Source: JBCCGE01 sp039029455 (GTDB lineage: Bacteria; Pseudomonadota; Gammaproteobacteria; Arenicellales; Poriferihabitantaceae). Taken from it: a DNA stretch of 25,925 nt. A program made the position numbers and the translations under genes. The notes under the pieces are model-generated. The model was not told the DNA's origin. It saw only the letters and a program-made list of their open reading frames with translations, and did not search any database. Within the stretch, counting starts at the first letter, position 1; every line of letters starts with the position of its first letter. The stretch lies in NCBI GenBank assembly GCA_039029455.1, contig JBCCGE010000044.1:1-25925 (forward strand). The letters run 5' to 3'. Shown here piece by piece: positions 7,882 through 16,207 of the stretch.

Positions 7882-8184
7882 TTAAAGAGACTCTATATTC
7901 TTTGGTGGAAAAACGCGGCGTATCAGACCGGTAGTCACCGTCATTCCCGCTCCGCCAACTGCACCGGCAATCGAATTTTTCAGGATGTTGATCGTCTCCA
8001 GTGCACCCGGCGCGTTGCCAAATCTATAGCGATTGGCGAGATAGCCGAGTACAGCCCCACCAATTATTCCCGCCAGAACATGACCCGGGACACCGAAACG
8101 AAGCGGTTTCAACAGGACTCCCGTAATCACACCTGCAAGCATGCCGGCGAAAACGTGGCAGAGAGCGGGGCCGAGTGTTTCCAT
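7882..8184 (-). CDS. Small glycine-rich multi-pass membrane protein of unknown function
   Basis: This 100-residue protein has three likely membrane segments (about residues 8-25, 33-50 and 68-88) rich in Gly and Ala, with glycine motifs such as AGIIGGAVLGYL and AGAVGGAG. It resembles small integral membrane proteins of the YeaQ/GlsB type in general character only; I do not recognise the family. It begins 21 bases after the soxG stop on the same strand, so it is probably the last gene of the sarcosine oxidase operon. The ribosome site is weak (GGCGGA about 12 bases upstream). Coding is supported by a clean hydrophobicity pattern and the operon-like position, but remains less certain than the neighbours. 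Confidence 0.6.
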   Translation of the reverse strand: METLGPALCHVFAGMLAGVITGVLLKPLRFGVPGHVLAGIIGGAVLGYLANRYRFGNAPGALETINILKNSIAGAVGGAGMTVTTGLIRRVFPPKNIESL

Positions 8185-8205
8185 GAATGGGTTGCCGTTC
8201 CGCCT

Positions 8206-8781
8206 TTAGTCCATCATGCCAATCGTGCTTACCAGATAGTCCCAGCAGTACTCGGCAAAGCTCCAGCGAACCTGAATGTCAAAAACATTCGGATCAGACT
8301 GACGATGCAGCAGGACAGACGCATGACCAAATCGGGTCTGGGCAATCGAACCGGCCGGAAGCACACGCTCGTGCAGATCGAGAGGGCACGGTCGCCGCAG
8401 AATACCCGCTGCTTCCGGACTGCTGAGTCTCAGTGTAGTCGAGTAATCAGAAACATCCACCGCACTGTGGTGAATACCGTCCAGATGGTTGCCAATATTT
8501 TCGAGAATTGCAGCAACCGAGTCGAGCTTGCAGGTCAGCTGCCATTCGTCCGGACCCAGCCAGTAAACGGTCAGCGCGTCGTTTTGCTGGAACGTATTAG
8601 GCTGTGATGGCAGTTGAATTCCGATGGCTTTTTCCGCCCCGCGCGCAAATGATTCGTTGTCGAGATCTCCGCGCAGGTTAATCTTACCGCTGATGGGCAG
8701 TTCCTCGAGAGCATGTTTGCCCTTCAGTGGTTCGCGGTTGTAGCAGGCCGACGTCAGTTTTAGTGCGTTTTGTGTATTCAT
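8206..8781 (-). CDS. soxG: Sarcosine oxidase subunit gamma
   Basis: SoxG is the small gamma subunit of heterotetrameric sarcosine oxidase. Its fold resembles part of the GcvT/aminomethyltransferase family, and it packs against the alpha subunit. The protein is about 191 residues from the ATG at 8781, close to the usual SoxG length. Family features are the WLGPDEWQL segment and the VDVSDYSTTLRLSSPEAAGIL stretch, followed by the LPAGSIAQTRFGHASVLLHR region. The ATG at 8781 has AGGG about 9 bases upstream. A TTG at 8805, overlapping the soxA stop, would add eight residues and is an alternative. It is the fourth gene in the order soxB-D-A-G. Confidence 0.92.
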   Translation of the reverse strand: MNTQNALKLTSACYNREPLKGKHALEELPISGKINLRGDLDNESFARGAEKAIGIQLPSQPNTFQQNDALTVYWLGPDEWQLTCKLDSVAAILENIGNHLDGIHHSAVDVSDYSTTLRLSSPEAAGILRRPCPLDLHERVLPAGSIAQTRFGHASVLLHRQSDPNVFDIQVRWSFAEYCWDYLVSTIGMMD

Positions 8782-8797
8782 GCTGATAGCCCTGTGT

Positions 8798-11794
8798 TCA
8801 CTCAAGAAACGTCGGTTTGGTAATTGTCACGCGCTGACTGCTGCCATCCATCAGTGCGACTGACAGCGTGCTGCCGATTTTGTTGTGTCCGTCTTCAACC
8901 AGTGCCAGTGCAATAGAGCGACCAACATTTGGGCTCATATAGCTGGAGGTCACGTGACCGACCATGTTCATTGGCGGCGCCGACTTTACTTCGCTGACCA
9001 GATGCGCGCCTTCCTGCAGAACCACTTTTGGGTCTTCAGTCAGAATGCCGACGAGTTGTTTACGCCCTTCGCGTGATGTATCACTGCGAGAGAATGAACG
9101 TCGTCCCAGAAAATCCTCTTTTTGTTTGGATACGATCCAGTCCATGCCAAGATCCATAGGAGTGACGGTGCCGTCCGTATCCTGACCCACAATGATAAAT
9201 CCTTTCTCCGCACGCAATACGTGCATCGCCTCGGTGCCGTAAGGGCAGATATCAAATTCATCTCCGGCTGCCATCACTGCTTCCCAAAGCGCCAGTCCGT
9301 AGCGCGCGGGTACGTTTATTTCGTAAGAGAGTTCCCCGGTGAAGCTGATCCGGAATACCCGTGCGGGTATGCCCGCGACCTCAAACGACTGCGTCGACAT
9401 GAACGGAAACGAATCGTCATCCAGCGGCTGGTCGCACAGTTTTTCCAGTACCTTGCGACTGTTGGGGCCGTTCAGCGACGCAACTGCCCACTGCTCGGTT
9501 ACGCTGGTGCAGTATACGTCCCACTCGGGCCATTCAGTCTGCAGCCATTCCTCCAGCCAACCCATAACGCGGGCTGCGCCACCTGTTGTCGTGGTCATGT
9601 GGTAGTGGTTCTGACCGAGACAGGTCGTAACGCCGTCATCAAAAACCATGCCGTGTTCGTTCAACATAAGTCCGTAGCGGCACTTCCCCGGAGCCAGTTT
9701 TGACCAGGCGTTGGTGTACACCATGTTCAGGAGTCGGCTGGCATCCGCGCCCTGAATGTCTATTTTCCCCAGGGTCGATGCGTCCAGAAGACCGCATGAT
9801 GTGCGGGTTACGAGGCACTCGCGCTGCACTGCGGCGTGCATATCTTCCCCGGACTTTGGAAAGTAAAACGGTCGCTTCCAGTCTCCAACGTCTTCGAATA
9901 CTGCATTATTTCGCGCATGCCAGGGATGCATGGCGGTCTTGCGTTTTTGCAGAAACAGTTCGCGGCGGTCGTGGCCTACCACTGAGCCAAATGACAGTGG
10001 AGTGTAGGGGGGACGGAATGTGGTCGTGCCGACTGCAGGAATCGTCGTGTTCCGGAGGTTCGACATGACCGAGAGCGCGTTCATATTGGAGGTCTTACCC
10101 TGATCCGTGCCCATACCGGTGGTGGTGTAGCGTTTCAGATGTTCGACGGACTCGAAACCCTCGCGCGCCGCCAGCTCGATGTCGCCAACGGTGGCATCAT
10201 TGTGCAGTTCGTGAAAGTGCTTTTTGGGTCCGCGTCCGACCGGATGATCTGTCGGCATAATCCACTGCGCACGGAAGTCAGCTTCCTTCTGTTCGTTAAC
10301 CGCGGGAACGTTAACGGCATCTGCGTGTTCGAATCCCGCTGCTGCGGCAGCTGATCGGCCAGCTTCTGCGCCATCTTCAAGCGCCCCGCTCAGTGAAAAT
10401 TCCGCCGCGCAGGCGCCGACACTCATCGACACACAGGTCGGAGATGGTTCGCCGGGAACGAAACAATGTTTATCGTCCAGAAACCTGAGTTTGCCGCGTG
10501 ATTGTGAATACAAATGCACTGTTGGTGTCCAGCCACCCGAGACGCCGACAACTTCGCAGTCCAGTACCGTCCTGGCGCCTCGAACATCGATGCCGTCCGG
10601 ACTCAGCTGCATGATATCAACATGCTGAATGCGACCCCGTCGATAGTCGACACCGGTGATCGTGCTGTTTTCGTAAATTCTGATTCCCGCTTCCCGCGCG
10701 GCACTCACCCAGTCGCTTTCCGGACTGGGGCGGGTGTCGACAATTTCGACCGTTGCGCCTGCACTTTGACTCTCCAGTGCGGTGAGGTATGCGCTGTCGT
10801 TGTTGGTGAGAATGACCAGTCGCTTCGCTGGCAGCACGCCGAAGCGGTTGATGTAGTTGCGAATGGCTCCGGCCAGCATGACGCCGGGTCGGTCGTTGTC
10901 TGCAAACACCAGAGGGCGTTCGATCGAACCCGTGGCCAGCACAACCTGTTTTGCCCGGATTTTCCAGAGTCGTTCCTTGGGTTCATTGCCCGGATGCTTC
11001 GGTCCGAGATGTTCGCTGAACCGCTCATTAGCAACCAGAAAATTGTAGTCGTAGTAGCCGGTAACGGTGGTGCGTGGAAGCAGCGTGACATTCGGTAACT
11101 GCTTAATCTGGCTCACGGTTTCACGAATCCATTCGGATGCCGGAGCATCGTTGATGTCGTAGCGTTCGCCCAAAAGACTGCCACCAAATTCCGGCTTTTC
11201 ATCGATCAGTATGACGCGTGCATCGGTGCGGCCCGCATGCAGTGCAGCCTGCAGTCCGGCGGGCCCACCGCCAACAATCAGCACGTCACAATGTGCGTGC
11301 AGTTTATCGTAGCAGTCGGGGTCAATTTCTGTCGGTGACTTGCCGAGTCCGGCGGCTTTGCGAATGAACTTTTCATAGGTCAACCACATCGAGCCCGGCC
11401 ACATAAAGGTCTTGTAATAGAACCCTGCCGGAAGCATGCGCGCGACTTTTGCGTTGATTGCACCGACGTCATGCTTCAGTGAGGGCCAGCGGTTCTGACT
11501 GTGAGCGGTCAATCCGTCGTAAAGTTCAATTTCGGTGGCACGTCGATTCGGTTCTGTGTGCGCACCGTTCTCCAGCTGAACCAGCGCATTGGGTTCCTCG
11601 GATCCACAGGAGACGATTCCTCTGGGTCGGTGATATTTAAAACTTCGGCCGACCAGCTGAACTCCGTTTGCCAGTAAGGCAGACGCCAGCGTATCGCCAG
11701 GGTAGCCCTCATAACCTTTGTTGTCGAACCAGAAGCGAATGGTTTTGCTTCGATTCAGGCGTCCGCCTTCACTGAGTCGATAGTCCTGACTCAT
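8798..11794 (-). CDS. soxA: Sarcosine oxidase subunit alpha
   Basis: SoxA is the 998-residue alpha subunit of the cytoplasmic enzyme that demethylates sarcosine to glycine, passing the methyl group to tetrahydrofolate. Residues about 1-100 form a ferredoxin-like N-terminal domain. A dinucleotide-binding domain begins with DVLIVGGGPAGLQAALHAGR near residue 170. The C-terminal part, from about residue 610, is GcvT-like and should bind folate, with CPYGTEAMHVLRAEKGFIIVG and ending in THxP-like ITKPTFLE. The start codon overlaps the soxD stop (ATGA), so translation is probably coupled. Length and domain order are normal for the family. Confidence 0.97.
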   Translation of the reverse strand: MSQDYRLSEGGRLNRSKTIRFWFDNKGYEGYPGDTLASALLANGVQLVGRSFKYHRPRGIVSCGSEEPNALVQLENGAHTEPNRRATEIELYDGLTAHSQNRWPSLKHDVGAINAKVARMLPAGFYYKTFMWPGSMWLTYEKFIRKAAGLGKSPTEIDPDCYDKLHAHCDVLIVGGGPAGLQAALHAGRTDARVILIDEKPEFGGSLLGERYDINDAPASEWIRETVSQIKQLPNVTLLPRTTVTGYYDYNFLVANERFSEHLGPKHPGNEPKERLWKIRAKQVVLATGSIERPLVFADNDRPGVMLAGAIRNYINRFGVLPAKRLVILTNNDSAYLTALESQSAGATVEIVDTRPSPESDWVSAAREAGIRIYENSTITGVDYRRGRIQHVDIMQLSPDGIDVRGARTVLDCEVVGVSGGWTPTVHLYSQSRGKLRFLDDKHCFVPGEPSPTCVSMSVGACAAEFSLSGALEDGAEAGRSAAAAAGFEHADAVNVPAVNEQKEADFRAQWIMPTDHPVGRGPKKHFHELHNDATVGDIELAAREGFESVEHLKRYTTTGMGTDQGKTSNMNALSVMSNLRNTTIPAVGTTTFRPPYTPLSFGSVVGHDRRELFLQKRKTAMHPWHARNNAVFEDVGDWKRPFYFPKSGEDMHAAVQRECLVTRTSCGLLDASTLGKIDIQGADASRLLNMVYTNAWSKLAPGKCRYGLMLNEHGMVFDDGVTTCLGQNHYHMTTTTGGAARVMGWLEEWLQTEWPEWDVYCTSVTEQWAVASLNGPNSRKVLEKLCDQPLDDDSFPFMSTQSFEVAGIPARVFRISFTGELSYEINVPARYGLALWEAVMAAGDEFDICPYGTEAMHVLRAEKGFIIVGQDTDGTVTPMDLGMDWIVSKQKEDFLGRRSFSRSDTSREGRKQLVGILTEDPKVVLQEGAHLVSEVKSAPPMNMVGHVTSSYMSPNVGRSIALALVEDGHNKIGSTLSVALMDGSSQRVTITKPTFLE

Positions 11795-12084
11795 GACGGT
11801 TCCTCCGTCGAAATCTCAGGGCGGGGCTCTCCCGGCTTGTAGGTCGCGTGAATGACATCCGTGGCGGTATTTCTGACCGCATTAAACCATCGGCGGCAGC
11901 CGTGCGAGTGCACCCATCGCTCGTAATGAATGCCTTTTGTGTTACTTCGAAAAAACACATAGTCGCCCCATTCCTGTTCGCTGAGCGCATAGGGGTCAAG
12001 CGGACGGGCAATGTGCGCCTCGCCGTGAGGTGTGAATTCGGTCTGGTCTCGTTCGCCGCACCAGGGGCAATTGATCAATAACAT
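11791..12084 (-). CDS. soxD: Sarcosine oxidase subunit delta
   Basis: SoxD is the small zinc-binding subunit of heterotetrameric sarcosine oxidase. It is 97 residues, the usual length. The zinc ligands expected from solved structures are present: Cys6 and Cys9 in INCPWCGER, and His59 and Cys63 in WVHSHGCRRWF. It begins 12 bases after the soxB stop and overlaps soxA by four bases. Confidence 0.96.
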   Translation of the reverse strand: MLLINCPWCGERDQTEFTPHGEAHIARPLDPYALSEQEWGDYVFFRSNTKGIHYERWVHSHGCRRWFNAVRNTATDVIHATYKPGEPRPEISTEEPS

Positions 12085-12096
12085 GTTGAGTACCGT

Positions 12097-13341
12097 CTAG
12101 TGGGCAACCGCAGCGGCGGCGCCTTCATCGATCAGGGCACCGGTATTAAACCGGTCGATGGAAAAGGGTTCGGCGATTGGATGCATCTCACCACGCGCGA
12201 TTGAGTGTGCGAAAACATTGCCTGAACCCGGCGTGGCCTTGAACCCACCGGTTCCCCATCCGCAATTGAAATACATATTATTTACGGGTGTTTTCGACAG
12301 AATCGGTGAACGGTCAACGGTGACATCGACAATACCGCCCCATTGCCGCAACATTTTCATTCGTGAAAATATCGGATAGAGCTCAATCACCGGGCCGACA
12401 GTTTCTTCGATGATATTGAAGCTGCCGCGTTGGGAATAGGAATTGTAGTTGTCGGTTCCGGCACCAATCACCAGCTCACCTTTATCGGACTGGCTGATGT
12501 AGGCGTGCACACTGCCCGACATCACAACGCAGTCCAGAATGGGTTTGATCGGTTCTGACACCAGCGCCTGCAGCGGCATTGACTCGATAGGGAGTCGGAA
12601 ACCCGCCATATCGGCCAGCACGCCACTGTGTCCGGCGGTGACGCAACCGACCTTACCTGCGCCGATCATGCCACGAGTGGTATCGACCCCGGTTACGGTA
12701 TTGTTTTCGATTCGAAAACCGGTGACTTCGCAGTTCTGGATGATATCCACACCCATATCATCGGCTTTGCGCGCATAACCCCAGGCCACCGCATCATGCC
12801 GGGCAGTGCCGCCACGTTTTTGCAGCAGTGCGCCCATGATCGGGTAGCGGCAATTCAGGTTGATAAACGGCACCATTTCTTTGACCTGTGCCGGTGTGAC
12901 GAACTCGGAGTCAATTCCGTTCAGGTGAATCGCATTGCCTCTGCGACCGATCTCCTGCATGTCGTGCACACTGTGCGCCAGATGCAGCAGACCGCGCTGC
13001 GAAAACATCACGTTGTAGTTGAGGTCGAGACTCAGGCCCTCCCAAAGTTTCATCGCGTGTTCGTAAATACCGGCGGACTCATCCCAAAGATAATTGGAGC
13101 GCACAATGGTTGTGTTTCGCCCGGTATTACCGCCGCCAATCCAGCCTTTTTCGATTACGGCGACATTGGTCACACCGCACTCTTTCGCGAGGTAATACGC
13201 TGTTGCAAGCCCGTGCCCGCCACCGCCGACGATGACCACATCGTAGTGGGGCTTTGGATCAGGACTTCGCCAGTTTTTTTGCCAGTCCTGATGGTAATTC
13301 ACAGAATTACGTAAGAGACTGAAAATAGAGTATTTTTTCAT
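12097..13341 (-). CDS. soxB: Sarcosine oxidase subunit beta
   Basis: SoxB is the flavin-bearing beta subunit where sarcosine is oxidised. The 414-residue protein has the N-terminal FAD-binding motif VVIVGGGGHGLATAYYLA (about residues 35-52). His182 in RHDAVAWGY lies where characterised enzymes bind FMN covalently. The C-terminal GGIVDVTVDRSPILSKTP and GWGTGGFKATPGSG segments are typical. It is the first gene of the operon and has its own promoter region in the 321-bp spacer upstream. The order soxB-D-A-G matches known operons. No glyA, folate genes or regulator lie next to it here. Confidence 0.97.
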   Translation of the reverse strand: MKKYSIFSLLRNSVNYHQDWQKNWRSPDPKPHYDVVIVGGGGHGLATAYYLAKECGVTNVAVIEKGWIGGGNTGRNTTIVRSNYLWDESAGIYEHAMKLWEGLSLDLNYNVMFSQRGLLHLAHSVHDMQEIGRRGNAIHLNGIDSEFVTPAQVKEMVPFINLNCRYPIMGALLQKRGGTARHDAVAWGYARKADDMGVDIIQNCEVTGFRIENNTVTGVDTTRGMIGAGKVGCVTAGHSGVLADMAGFRLPIESMPLQALVSEPIKPILDCVVMSGSVHAYISQSDKGELVIGAGTDNYNSYSQRGSFNIIEETVGPVIELYPIFSRMKMLRQWGGIVDVTVDRSPILSKTPVNNMYFNCGWGTGGFKATPGSGNVFAHSIARGEMHPIAEPFSIDRFNTGALIDEGAAAAVAH

Positions 13342-13389
13342 TAGAAATCCGTACGCTGACCGCGCTTTTCGGCGCTCGAGTCTAATGAG

Positions 13390-13416
13390 ATTATATCAAC
13401 GGGTTTTGCCTGACAA
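13390..13416 (-). promoter_or_regulatory. Candidate sigma-70 promoter of the sox operon
   Basis: Read on the minus strand, TTGTCA (13411-13416) and a consensus TATAAT (13390-13395) are separated by 15 bp, slightly short of optimal. Transcription would start near 13383, giving a leader of about 40 bases to soxB. The leader contains a small GCGC/GCGC hairpin. Confidence 0.5.
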
Positions 13417-13429
13417 CGACGGACATTGT

Positions 13430-13458
13430 CGGCGCAGTATAGTGCAGCCTTTGCGCCG
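13430..13458. promoter_or_regulatory. Inverted repeat upstream of the sox promoter, possible operator
   Basis: CGGCGCA (13430-13436) and TGCGCCG (13452-13458) form a perfect 7-bp inverted repeat with a 15-bp spacer, just upstream of the -35 box. The position suits an activator site, but no regulator gene is adjacent and the protein is unknown. Confidence 0.35.
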
Positions 13459-13497
13459 GTTCAGGCACTGTGACAGTCGGTTATTGCGGCGGTCTAA

Positions 13498-13603
13498 CCC
13501 GTCATCGCGAAGGAGCGTCAGCGACCGCGGCAATCGGGTGGGGGGATCGTTTTTCAGCAGGTATACGTGTCGAGATTGCCGCGCCTTCGGCTTGCAAACA
13601 CGG
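13498..13603. repeat. Intergenic palindromic repeat (GTCATTGCGAGG...GCGGCAATC type)
   Basis: The element has an arm starting GTCATCGCGAAGGAGCG and ending in CGCGGCAATC (13526-13535), and an opposed arm starting GATTGCCGCG (13574-13583) and ending near CGG at 13603. The last ten bases of the arms are perfectly inverted. The arms look like a diverged copy of the widespread bacterial repeat family that begins GTCATTGCGAGG and ends near GCGGCAATC. It lies in the 321-bp gene-free spacer between cobO and soxB, which otherwise holds only the sox promoter region and the inverted repeat upstream of it. Confidence 0.65.
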
Positions 13604-13644
13604 TGGTTTCCGTTAAAGCCGTCGACGCGGTGATCGTTTTGCGT

Positions 13645-13674
13645 GTCCTAATACTCTACGTCCTAATACTCCAC
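13645..13674. repeat. 15-bp tandem duplication over the cobO stop codon
   Basis: GTCCTAATACTCTAC (13645-13659) is followed at once by GTCCTAATACTCCAC (13660-13674), one base different. On the coding strand each copy reads Val-Glu-Tyr-stop, so the end of cobO has been duplicated together with its stop codon. Confidence 0.85.
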
Positions 13675-14199
13675 GCCCTGGGCCGCCATGATGCCTTCGT
13701 CGAAGGCATGTTTTCGCTTCATCATTTCGGTCACGGTATGGGCGCAATCAATAACGGGTTGTGGCGCATCACGCCCGGTCATAAGCAGATGCATCCAACC
13801 AGGCTTTTCGTTGGTGACAAATTCCGCAATTTCCTCGCCACTGATCCAGCCATAGCTGCTGCAGTAGTTGATTTCATCGAGCAGCACCAGATCGTATTTT
13901 TCTGACCGGATTTTCTCCTTGCTGAATTCCCAGATCGAACGACTGGTGGCGATATCCTGCTCCGGATTTTTTGTATCCCATGTAAAGCCGTCACCCATGG
14001 CGTGCCACTCGATATTGTCGAAGCGTTCTGCCGCCTGCTGTTCGCCGGTTTTCCACTTGCCCTTGATGTACTGAATAACACACACCTGCATATCCCATCC
14101 GGCGGCCCTGAAAACGACCCCGAAAGCGCTCGAGGATTTACCTTTACCTTCGCCGGTGTGCACCAGCGTAATGCCTTGACGACGTTCTCTTTTTTTCAT
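13663..14199 (-). CDS. cobO: Cob(I)yrinic acid a,c-diamide adenosyltransferase
   Basis: This cytoplasmic enzyme adenosylates the cobalt of corrinoids, making adenosylcobalamin precursors or salvaging cobalamin. It is 178 residues, within the CobO/BtuR range. The P-loop near the N-terminus, HTGEGKGKSSSAFG (about residues 14-27), is the family's ATP-binding motif. LVLLDEINYCSSYGWI (about 104-119) holds the conserved Asp-Glu. The C-terminus matches the family pattern HAFDEGIMAAQGVEY. No other cobalamin gene is near it, which fits salvage, but biosynthesis genes could lie elsewhere. The gene stands between soxB and radC on the same strand. Confidence 0.95.
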   Translation of the reverse strand: MKKRERRQGITLVHTGEGKGKSSSAFGVVFRAAGWDMQVCVIQYIKGKWKTGEQQAAERFDNIEWHAMGDGFTWDTKNPEQDIATSRSIWEFSKEKIRSEKYDLVLLDEINYCSSYGWISGEEIAEFVTNEKPGWMHLLMTGRDAPQPVIDCAHTVTEMMKRKHAFDEGIMAAQGVEY

Positions 14200-14270
14200 T
14201 GACGTAACGCAAATTTAGGGAACGTCGAGTCTAACGATCGATTCCGTGATAGGAAAGTGACGACTGCAGA

Positions 14271-14945
14271 TCAGAATAAACCCCGTTCGCTCATGGATAT
14301 GTACTCACCATCACCAATCACCAGATGATCGAGAAGTTTTATGTCGACGGTGTCGAGCGCATCTTTCAGGCGGCGAGTCAGCAACGCATCAGAATTGCTG
14401 GGTTCGGCGATTCCCGACGGATGATTGTGGGCAACAATTAAGGCCGCCGCATTCTTTCTGAGACAGTTTTTCACGACTTCCCGGGGATGTACTGAAGCGC
14501 CATTAATGGTTCCAAAAAACAGTTCCTCATACTCGAGAACCTGATGTCGGGTGTCCAGATAAACCACAGCAAAAACTTCTCGGGTCTGATCGCGGAGGCG
14601 TTGAGTCAGAAATTCACCGGCCTGTTTCGGACTGGACAACGGGCCCGAGCGCAGAAGCTTTTCCCGACTGCAGCGAACGCCAAGTTCGGCAGCGGCTCTC
14701 AACTGAGCGATTTTTGACTCGCCCAGCCCCGGAACTTCCAGCAGACATTCATTGTCAGCACACAGCACATGGCGCACACCGCCAAACTGTGCCAGCAGGC
14801 CTCTGGCAATGTCCAGAGAAGTTTTGCCGTGTGTTCCGGTGCGAATAAAAATCGCGAGGAGCTCAGCGTCACTGAGCGACTGTGCACCGTGTTGAAGTAG
14901 TTTTTCCCGAGGTCGCTCCTGCGACGGCCAGTTTGCAATAGCCAT
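14271..14945 (-). CDS. radC: RadC/JAB-domain protein
   Basis: RadC-family protein of 224 residues, the usual length. The N-terminal part (residues about 1-100) has a UPF0758 helical region with a helix-hairpin-helix in LEVPGLGESKIAQLRAAAEL. The C-terminal JAB1/MPN metalloprotease-like domain has the metal-binding motif AHNHPSGIAEPSNSD. Despite the historical name, a DNA-repair role is not well supported. The open frame continues far upstream over coaBC, but ATG 14945 has GGAG 7-8 bases before it and matches the family start. It is divergent from coaBC with 48 bases between, an arrangement common in Gammaproteobacteria. Confidence 0.95.
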   Translation of the reverse strand: MAIANWPSQERPREKLLQHGAQSLSDAELLAIFIRTGTHGKTSLDIARGLLAQFGGVRHVLCADNECLLEVPGLGESKIAQLRAAAELGVRCSREKLLRSGPLSSPKQAGEFLTQRLRDQTREVFAVVYLDTRHQVLEYEELFFGTINGASVHPREVVKNCLRKNAAALIVAHNHPSGIAEPSNSDALLTRRLKDALDTVDIKLLDHLVIGDGEYISMSERGLF

Positions 14946-14993
14946 AATGCATCTCCATATGCGGTTATGATGTGAATTCGATACACTGTAGCG

Positions 14994-16196
14994 ATGAACT
15001 TTAGAAAAAACAAGCGCGTGCTGGTCGGTGTCACCGGCGGCATTGCCGCGTACAAAAGCCCCGAACTGGTAAGGCGATTGCGAGACCGGGGCTGTGAAGT
15101 GCGGGTGGTGCTGACTGAGGGTGGCAAGAACTTTATTACCGCCCTTACGCTGCAGGCGGTGAGCGGTTATCCGGTGCACGAACACCTGCTGGATTCCGAT
15201 GCCGAATCGGGCATGGGACATATTGAGCTGGCTCGCTGGGCCGATGACATTGTGGTGGCACCGGCCACAGCAAACTTTCTGGCCAAGATTGCGCATGGAA
15301 CTGCGGACGATCTGTTGTCCACCCTGATACTGGCAACGACGGCGCGCGTTGCTGTGGCACCGGCAATGAATCAGCAAATGTGGAGCCATCCCGCAACACA
15401 AAAGAATCTGCAGGCGGTTCGGGATCTGGGGGTTGAAATTATTGGTCCGGGTCAGGGCGATCAGGCCTGCGGTGAGGTCGGGCCAGGTCGAATGACCGAG
15501 CCCGACGACATCGCACAGCGGATTGCCGGCGACGGCATCCCGCAGCGGCTGTCAGGTAGAAAAGTATTATTGACCGCAGGTCCGACCTGGGAAGCCCTTG
15601 ATCCGGTGCGGGGTATCACCAATCACAGCTCTGGAAAAATGGGGTACGCACTGGCGCAGGCCGCGGCTGATATGGGCGCTATCGTAACCATCGTATCCGG
15701 TCCCGTCAGTCTATCCGCACCTGAGGGCGTTGATGTGGTTCCAGTCCAGTCTGCGCAGAATATGCTCGACGCTGTTATGAAACGGGTAACAGAAACCGAT
15801 GTTTTTATCGCCGTTGCGGCTGTCGCCGATTACAGACCGGCAGACGTCTCCGAGCAGAAGATAAAAAAGAGCGACAGTGCGGATACGATGAGTATCACCA
15901 TGGTGAAAAACCCTGACATTCTGGCCTCAGTCGGGGAACAGTCAGAGCGTCCGGTGACGGTGGGCTTTGCGGCGGAAACGGAGAACCTGTTGCAGAACGC
16001 CCGCAAGAAACTGAAGTCTAAAAATGTTGACATGATTGTTGCCAATTCGGTTTCCGGTGAGGAATCCGCATTCGGAAGTGATCGTAACCGGGTTACTCTG
16101 GTGACCCCATCCGGAGACGAGCCGTTGCAGGACGGTGATAAATACGAGGTGTCGATGCAGATTCTTTCCCGCATCGCCGACCTCGTCTCGTCGTAG
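14994..16196 (+). CDS. coaBC: Bifunctional phosphopantothenoylcysteine decarboxylase / phosphopantothenate-cysteine ligase
   Basis: CoaBC carries out two consecutive steps of coenzyme A synthesis: joining cysteine to phosphopantothenate and decarboxylating the product. The 400-residue length is normal. The FMN-dependent CoaC domain (about residues 1-187) shows His76 in GHIELARW, Asn126 in PAMNQQMW and Cys159 in QACGEVGPGRM, matching the known catalytic residues. The CoaB domain follows with KVLLTAGPTWEALDPVRG, NHSSGKMG and VKNPDILASVG. The usual gammaproteobacterial neighbour dut is absent; instead a metallo-beta-lactamase-fold gene follows after 11 bases. Confidence 0.97.
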   Translation: MNFRKNKRVLVGVTGGIAAYKSPELVRRLRDRGCEVRVVLTEGGKNFITALTLQAVSGYPVHEHLLDSDAESGMGHIELARWADDIVVAPATANFLAKIAHGTADDLLSTLILATTARVAVAPAMNQQMWSHPATQKNLQAVRDLGVEIIGPGQGDQACGEVGPGRMTEPDDIAQRIAGDGIPQRLSGRKVLLTAGPTWEALDPVRGITNHSSGKMGYALAQAAADMGAIVTIVSGPVSLSAPEGVDVVPVQSAQNMLDAVMKRVTETDVFIAVAAVADYRPADVSEQKIKKSDSADTMSITMVKNPDILASVGEQSERPVTVGFAAETENLLQNARKKLKSKNVDMIVANSVSGEESAFGSDRNRVTLVTPSGDEPLQDGDKYEVSMQILSRIADLVSS

Positions 16197-16207
16197 CAGG
16201 AGAAACT

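Noticed and set aside
10135..11098. Open frames on either strand inside soxA
   Set aside because: They overlap a 998-residue gene with continuous family similarity and carry no motifs of their own.
14946..15401. Upstream extension of the radC open frame to 376 residues
   Set aside because: It lies entirely antisense to the strongly supported coaBC gene, and RadC is full length from ATG 14945 with a good ribosome site.
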